NCBI RefSeq assembly: GCF_017591435.1
Contig: NC_059276.1
Location: forward strand, 6,240,276 to 6,304,275
Direction of reading: 5' to 3'
DNA from: Portunus trituberculatus
Lineage: Eukaryota > Arthropoda > Malacostraca > Decapoda > Portunidae
DNA: 64,000 nt
Shown here: positions 58,701-64,000 of the stretch, in pieces
Position numbering within the stretch: the stretch's first letter is position 1
Layout: every line of letters begins with the position of its first letter
Notes under the pieces: model-generated
The model's database searches: none
Told to the model about the DNA's origin: nothing
Seen by the model: only the letters and a program-made list of their open reading frames with translations
Made by a program: the position numbers and the translations under genes

Positions 58701-61105
58701 AAAATCATTATAATTTGACTTTTTCCTTCGTTTGTACGCGTTCCATTTTCATTGTTCTGCGTGATCTCCTCTCATTCTTTCTTCCTTCTCGCTATCAAGT
58801 CATTCTTTCCTCTCTTTTCGTTCAGTTGCTTTTTTCGTTCAGTTGCTTCATCGTCTCACTATTTTTCATGTATTTCGTCTCGCACTATTATTGGTCTCTT
58901 TTCTTTTTATATTTTTTGTCATAGCTATGCATCCTTTTTACTTTTATCTATCATTATTCTAAAATCTAATGCATTACTTTTTTTTACCTCTATGTTAATA
59001 ACTCATGTAAAGAATAGCCATTGTTAATGGAAATAAAGTGATTGATTCTTCTCTCTGCATTCATTCTCATTTCTCTTCTCTCCCGTTATCTCATTCCATT
59101 TATAATATTTTAATCCTCATTTTGAAACACTTTTCCATAATTACCGTCAACCAAAACTTACACCATCTCTTCCAGCGAGTGACACAGATCCTGAAGGAGG
59201 GGCAGATGGTATTGGAACTCGCTGCTGTCTGTCGGCGGCTGGAGACTAACAGAGATCGCAACCTGCCCTTCCTCCCGCCCTCCATTGTTGCAGATGCGTC
59301 CTGCAGACTCTCACCCCAACCCTCAGTGCCCTCTGTGGAACTCCTCGCCCTCCCCCCGGCTCGCCCCGCCCCTCAGGTAATGTGCGGTGTGTGGTAAACG
59401 TGCAGAAGGGTCTCCAAATTTTCCTCATTTACTCACATTACATCTTTTTCCAGGAGACCGAGACTCTGGTGGGAATGCACTCAGAGACGGACGAAGGCAT
59501 CGGTTCCTCCGTCTATTCCTCCAAGGGGGCTTCTACTGTTCGTTCCTCCCGAGGCGCGCACACAAGTCGCCATCCCCTTCGACCAACTACAGGGAACAAG
59601 GTAGAAGTAGAGCGTGTTCAGGCAGTATCAATTAACCCTGTTGAGTTTGTGTATCTGAGTGCGCAGTATTAACAACCCTGTGTAGTGTTTGTATCTGAGT
59701 GCAAGCGCAGTATTTATTACCCTTGCAGTGTTTGTGTATCTTTGAGTGCCAATGTGAATGAAGTATATATATATTATATGTACTGGATACTGATAAGTCG
59801 TAATTTGTTTCCTTGTATCCCTGCAGAGGACACACAATATTCCATCAAAGGGAGGAGGCATAGTGAACATTGGCGAGGAGCAGCACCAGGAGTCTGCAGA
59901 CGAGGGTGCAGAGACACATCCAAGTACCGCGCTCTCCTTACCCCACCTTCCCCCCTCCTCCTCTTCCTCCTCTGTCAACTCTAACGCAAGCACACCCGCT
60001 CCACCCCTACCCACGTCACACCCTGGCGGGCGGAGGGCGTCGCTAGGGAGGGAGAAGTTGGAAAGGATAAACGAGCTGCTGTTCCACGAGGAGGCCAATC
60101 ATGACGCGGGGCAGGGCGAGGAGTTTGGACCCATCCCAGACTTTGTGCTGCAGGAGGTGAGAGATATCGTTGTCTCCTTTATGCCGGTGTTGACTGAAAG
60201 AAAAGAAAGAAATTTTCATTCGTCTCTCTCTCGTACTGCTGTGTACTCGGCAATCTCTCTTCCATTCCTCGCGTTGCTGTTCACATGGAGTCCACTCGTT
60301 GTTCCGCTGCCTTCTTTGTTTCTGAGGAGGCGGTTTCGTCTTGGTCCCTGGCCGGTCTATAATCATGTTTCTACTCCTCTCGGTCGTCTCAGGCTTCTCC
60401 AACAATTGGTACATTCTTTTGTCTTCCCAGTACATGTGTGAGAGACCGAGAGTGAATATATCAAATCCCTCACAGGCGGACGCGGCGCTCAGGACACACG
60501 AAGGGCTGCGTAACTTCTGGCGCAAGTACCACCAGGTCCAGCTGGAGCGTCTCGCCCTACGCGGGGAGGCTGCTGCATTGCAGGAGGAGGGGCGTCACTT
60601 GAGAGCCCTCCTAAAGAAGTATTTCGTGTCCCTGGGGATGAGTGACGCAGCGCTGCGCCTTCCCTCCTCCACACCGCTGTGTGTCGGTGGCTTGCCGCCT
60701 TGCGTCCCTGCAGTGGGAGACGTGAGGTAAGTAAGATTGTCGCTGTCTGCGTTCAAGTAATTCTACACCATGCATATATATGAGCAAAACAATAACGGAA
60801 GCACAGGTTTCTTTATGTACGTATAGTTAGTAAATCCGCAACAGCTTTGTTACATCCTCTCCTGTGGCCTTATTTACCATGTTCTTTCCCGCAGAGGGCG
60901 GTCCAAGTCTCTGCCTACAAGAAGCACCGGTGTCTCCTTCTATAGTCCCTCTAGCGGCAGCAGCGGACCCCCCAGTCCCTTGCCTCCCGCCGGCGTGATG
61001 GTGCAGGAGGGCCGTGTGTTGCTACGAGCCATGGCCAAGCACCACACCGCGCTGCGCCACCCTGAACCTGGCACCACCACCGTCACCAGGCTCACTGTCA
61101 CGTGA
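55438..61105 (+). CDS. DRC2: Dynein regulatory complex subunit 2 (CCDC65-like)
   Basis: Exons: 55438-55584, 55852-55965, 56186-56324, 56814-57037, 57771-57968, 58499-58678, 59176-59376, 59454-59600, 59827-60156, 60476-60726, 60895-61105; GT-AG and in phase throughout, 713 aa. DRC2 is a coiled-coil base-plate subunit of the nexin-dynein regulatory complex that links outer doublet microtubules in motile axonemes. Landmarks are a basic start (MAPKKKGKGKG), RRKEELLAGFLK, the TKWREVLREAKT block, long heptad-rich coiled coils to about residue 330, ILKEGQMVLELAAVCRRLET, and near the end RNFWRKYHQVQLERLALRGEAAAL with LRALLKKY. The final HPEPGTTTVTRLTV matches the family's conserved tail. It is longer than vertebrate DRC2 (about 484 aa), mostly through a Ser/Pro-rich insert at about residues 390-530. 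Intron 57969-58498 carries a long GAG repeat. The 3' part is duplicated downstream as a decayed copy. Confidence 0.93.
55679..55730. repeat. (ATT)n(AGT)n trinucleotide repeats
   Basis: Adjacent ATT and AGT runs in DRC2 intron 1, with a short AGT run also at 55620-55638. Confidence 0.9.
56480..56688 (+). mobile_element. TTAA-type MITE, copy 5 (cleanest)
   Basis: A 209-bp element with TTAA at both ends. The left terminus is CCCGTTCAGTACCATGACAC and the right terminus GCCAGTACTGAAGGGG, so the outer roughly 13 bp form an inverted repeat with one mismatch. It has no coding capacity. TTAA duplications and termini starting CCC are features of piggyBac-type elements. It lies in the DRC2 intron 56325-56813. 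Confidence 0.92.
57038..57245 (+). repeat. ~70-bp tandem units starting at a DRC2 splice donor
   Basis: About three units sharing GGCTGTGTTTTGAGAGAGTT, GATGCAGGAGAGGAAGG, GAATTTAATG and ATATGCTAATG begin at the donor of the exon ending at 57037. Confidence 0.7.
57296..57445 (+). repeat. Dispersed copy of the ~125-bp repeat family, preceded by poly(T)
   Basis: A T-run (57299-57320), then ACGGGTGTTTTTACTATTT, GATTTCTACATTATTAA, CTTGAGATCTCGGCTAATC, TCTTTGGCC and AGTCGTGGTGAGATGG. It closely matches the copy at 7135-7295. Confidence 0.75.
58005..58230. repeat. (GAG)n microsatellite in a DRC2 intron
   Basis: About 190 bp of nearly pure GGA repeat flanked by AGT runs, starting about 40 bp after the donor at 57968. 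A purine-rich degenerate tail extends to about 58390. Long poly-Gly, poly-Arg and poly-Ser frames here are artefacts. Confidence 0.96.
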
Positions 61106-61197
61106 TTCTGCAGGTGTCACGATAGCCTCCAGTTCGGAGTGGTGTATGTAGCATTGTCCCCAAGCCTGTAACAATACAAAGAATATGAGTGAGGGTG

Positions 61198-61203
61198 AAT
61201 AAA
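61198..61203 (+). terminator. Probable poly(A) signal of DRC2
   Basis: AATAAA 93 nt after the DRC2 stop codon, at a spacing normal for a short 3' UTR. Confidence 0.55.
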
Positions 61204-61286
61204 TGAATTCTATATTTGTGGATTATTTATGTCTGATAAGAAATAACCCGAGACAGAAAGACTTTCAACACTATTTCTGCACACTG

Positions 61287-61672
<386 letters not shown>

Positions 61673-62481
61673 CTGAATCAGACACAATCAACATACCCGA
61701 GACTCGGTGCTTCCCTTGTCGCTTCTATCAGCTTGGCCGCCGCGCCTCTTACTGTTACATTGATCCTCGCCACACATTTACAGCGAGACTAACAACACTT
61801 GCTTCAATTAACAGTTGTGTGTAGTTATAAAGACTTCCTATGCGAGAGAACCTACTACTTGTTTCTTATAAATGCAAGGGAGCGTTAACAAGATTTTGAG
61901 GTTGGGTTGATGCCTAACTGAAAATGATGGAACGATGTAGACAGATTAACTGCTACAAGAACGTGGTTGTAAGAGTCGCAAAAGATTCGAAATGTCATAT
62001 TCCTATCAGTTTTCGGAAAGTCCGTAATTTTCTTAACGTAGAAGTGAAAATATTATCTCGGGTGTGTGGTCTAGAAGGGAAGATAATGTCGGGAATATAT
62101 ATATAGATACAACAATCATCAGAATCACTAATGGCAGAGAGAGATGGTGAGGAGAGACCACGCTGGAAACACAGTGGATATGGACCGAATAGCACGAATA
62201 AAGAAAGATAAAAAAAAAAAAGAGGGATGGGTTGTACATGGGTGAGGATGTACGAGACGAGAGCTAGGGATGCACGAAACACGATATAACTAAGGTTCTC
62301 AAACTGTATGGCTTAGTGGCGCATTATAATACGACTTGTCAGTGCACCAGCTCAAGTCAGTGAAGTGTATCCATGAAAATCACGCCGTGCACAGTTGAGA
62401 ATCACTGCCTTAGAAGAACTGCAAGGACAAGGCTTATCCTAAACACCGACAACTGTATTAAGCAGGACAAGCTGTTAACAC

Positions 62482-62741
62482 CAATCAAATTGGCATGAAT
62501 ACCTTGCACTGTAGTTCCTTCACACTACACAATCCATACACATCAACCCAACATAACCTCTATATGCACTATATCCTCAAATCAATGAAAAGCTCGGTAA
62601 TTAATTGACAACACTGAAACACATCTTACCTTGGCGCCGGTTAGACACGGAATGGCGGCCGGCTCGACACAGATAAAATGACACTTGCTTCGAAACACTT
62701 CTCGGTTCGCCTCCACCGTTAGATCGTTCTTCCGTCTGAGC
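62482..62741. repeat. Direct duplicate, left copy
   Basis: About 255 bp nearly identical to 63569-63822 (AATTGGCATGAATACCTTGC through TTAGATCGTTCTTCCGTCT). On the minus strand it contains the donor-side part of a putative exon ending GGCGCCAAG then GTAAGA at 62630. It diverges abruptly at 62741, so it lacks the 5' part and start codon present in the right copy. Confidence 0.93.
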
Positions 62742-63568
62742 ATGTATGTTTCCGCTCTTAATTATCAGCCATCTTGTTTGTTATTCTCATTTACTTGTAC
62801 ATTTTTTTTTTTTTCGTGGTCGTCTCAAGATTCCCATCACTGCTACATTTATCTTCTCGTGGCGAGGGTGTGGGAAGCTAGGTCAACTCTGAGAGACTGG
62901 GAGTGAATGTATCCAATTCCCACAGGCGAAGTGCTGACTGCGTAACTTCCTAGTCCAGCTGGAGCGTCTGGCCCTTCAATAGAAAGGGCGTCACCTGAGT
63001 GCCCCCCTGAAGAAATATTACGTGTTCTTGGGGGTAAGTGACGCAGCGCTGCGCCTTCGTCCTCCACGCCATTCTGTGTCGGTGCCCTGCCATCCTGCGT
63101 CCCTGCCATGTTAAGACGTTAGGTTAGTATTTGTGGATTATTACTTCTGCTCTCTTAATAAATATGACAATCACTAATCTACATATGACAATCAATCACC
63201 GAATCAGACACACATGGTTCAGACACAATCAACAGACCCTTAACACATGCCAGGCGCGGTGTTTCGGTCCTTCCCTTGTCCCCTTTAGCAATTTGGTCGG
63301 GGAGTCTCTACAATGAGCCCTATCACATGCCACATCACCATCCATTCACCTACAATACAAGTACACGCCAGCAAAACAATGCACGTACAACCAAAGAGGT
63401 ACTAACGGTTAAAACTAACCAAGCCCAACATTATATAACCTAACCCCATATTGACACATTTGCTGCCGCACTGTGCGTCCCTTCAAGGGAATCACTAATA
63501 TGTCTGGTAACTGGTATCACTCGCAATTTTGGGAAGCAAAACCAACCCGTGAAACACACACAAGTCGA
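62742..63568. other. Spacer between the duplicates
   Basis: Apart from the decayed DRC2 exon, matches to the DRC2 3' flank are seen at 63130-63145 (TATTTGTGGATTATTAC) and 63190-63290 (AATCAGACACA, GACACAATCAACA, then CTTCCCTTGTC and AGCAATTTGG), in the same order as downstream of the real gene. No other gene is seen. Confidence 0.65.
62885..63125 (+). pseudogene. Decayed copy of DRC2 exon 10
   Basis: From an acceptor-like AATTCCCACAG at about 62924, the sequence parallels DRC2 exon 10 (60476-60726): GCGTAACTTC, GTCCAGCTGGAGCGTCTGG, GGGCGTCACCTGAG, CTGAAGAAATATTACGTGTT, AGTGACGCAGCGCTGCGCC and TGCGTCCCTGC. It has several internal deletions and a TAG after GCCCTTCAA, so it cannot encode the protein. 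The upstream flank (GAGAGACTGGGAGTGAATG) also matches the intron before the real exon, showing DNA-level tandem duplication rather than retroposition. Confidence 0.9.
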
Positions 63569-63822
63569 ACAAATTGGCATGAATACCTTGCACTGTAGTT
63601 CCTTCACACTACACAATCCAAACACATCAACCCAACAAAACCTCTATATACACTATATCCTCAAATCAATGAAAAGCTCGGTAATTAATTGACAACACTG
63701 AAACACATCTTACTTTGGCGCCGGTCAGACACAGAATGGCGGCCGCCCCGACACAGATAAAATGACACTTGCTTCGAAACACTTCTCGGTTCGCCTCCAC
63801 CGTTAGATCGTTATTCCGTCTT
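63569..63822. repeat. Direct duplicate, right copy
   Basis: Near-identical to 62482-62741, about 1,085 bp downstream. High identity here contrasts with strong decay of the DRC2 exon 10 copy in the same duplicated block, which suggests selection or recent gene conversion on this part. Confidence 0.93.
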
Positions 63823-63893
63823 CTTGCATTTCCGGTGTAGCGGTGATAGAATTCGAAAGGGCCGGAATCACAGTCAGAGCATTGGGGCTCCAT
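63714..63893 (-). CDS. Putative first coding exon of an unrecognised minus-strand gene
   Basis: On the minus strand an ATG at 63893 opens 60 codons (MEPQCSDCDSGPFEFYHRYT...) ending at a donor-like GGCGCCAAA then GTAAGA. The peptide is Cys-rich at its start (C5, C8), basic in the middle (ARRRN) and ends in a short hydrophobic stretch (FICVGAAAILCLTGAK) that could begin a membrane segment. I do not recognise it. The donor side is repeated in the left copy (exon end at 62630) with substitutions (FICVEPAAIPCLTGAK). No second exon could be identified to the left, where DRC2 lies on the opposite strand. It may be a real convergent gene, a 5' exon of a non-coding RNA, or chance. Confidence 0.4.
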
Positions 63894-64000
63894 GGTGAAA
63901 GCAACTTAGCAAATGGTAGAACCTGACGTGGCTCACTCACCCTCCCTCCAGAGAAACAAATGCAATACTATAAGTACCTCCCGGCATGGCGGGCTCTCAT

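Overview
This is a eukaryotic nuclear window, most likely from a decapod crustacean and possibly a crab. The guess rests on very dense di- and trinucleotide microsatellites, scattered TTAGG-like (arthropod telomere type) tracts, a tRNA-derived SINE, and spliced animal genes with short exons. No bacterial, plasmid or viral gene was recognised. The species cannot be read from the sequence.

Four protein-coding genes can be assembled exon by exon with phase-compatible splice sites. (1) 3594-9763 (+): a 321-aa CRAL-TRIO lipid-transfer protein, 7 coding exons. (2) 13794-16939 (-): a 314-aa SLC25A17/PMP34-type peroxisomal carrier, 8 exons, convergent with gene 1. (3) 19755-45030 (+): RalGAP alpha (RALGAPA1-like), about 2,015 aa, about 40 exons, with a C-terminal Rap/Ran-GAP domain; it is divergent from gene 2. 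(4) 55438-61105 (+): DRC2/CCDC65, a nexin-dynein regulatory complex coiled-coil subunit, 713 aa, 11 exons. A candidate first exon of an unrecognised minus-strand gene lies at 63714-63893. The genes serve unrelated functions (lipid transfer, peroxisomal cofactor exchange, Ral signalling, axoneme), so the window is an ordinary gene neighbourhood rather than a pathway cluster.

The rest is introns, probable long UTRs and intergenic DNA full of repeats. The main ones are: a roughly 210-bp MITE family (5 copies) with TTAA ends and CCC-starting inverted termini, as in piggyBac elements; a tRNA-SINE; a family with a conserved GTTGCCCTTGGCCAG-type 3' end; a roughly 125-bp dispersed repeat that is also amplified into a local tandem array; a short GTGTGAATGATG family confined here to RalGAP alpha introns; a TGCGACTTTGC array upstream of the PMP34 gene; and many long microsatellites.

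The most notable observations are these. Tandem duplications repeatedly abut or cross splice sites, in one case copying the acceptor plus start codon. An intact DRC2 gene is present in a genome whose likely lineage makes sperm without flagella. The 3' end of DRC2 is tandemly duplicated, leaving a decayed copy of exon 10 and two copies of a putative minus-strand first exon. A one-base frame conflict in RalGAP alpha exon 8 sits among G homopolymers, next to a duplicated acceptor.
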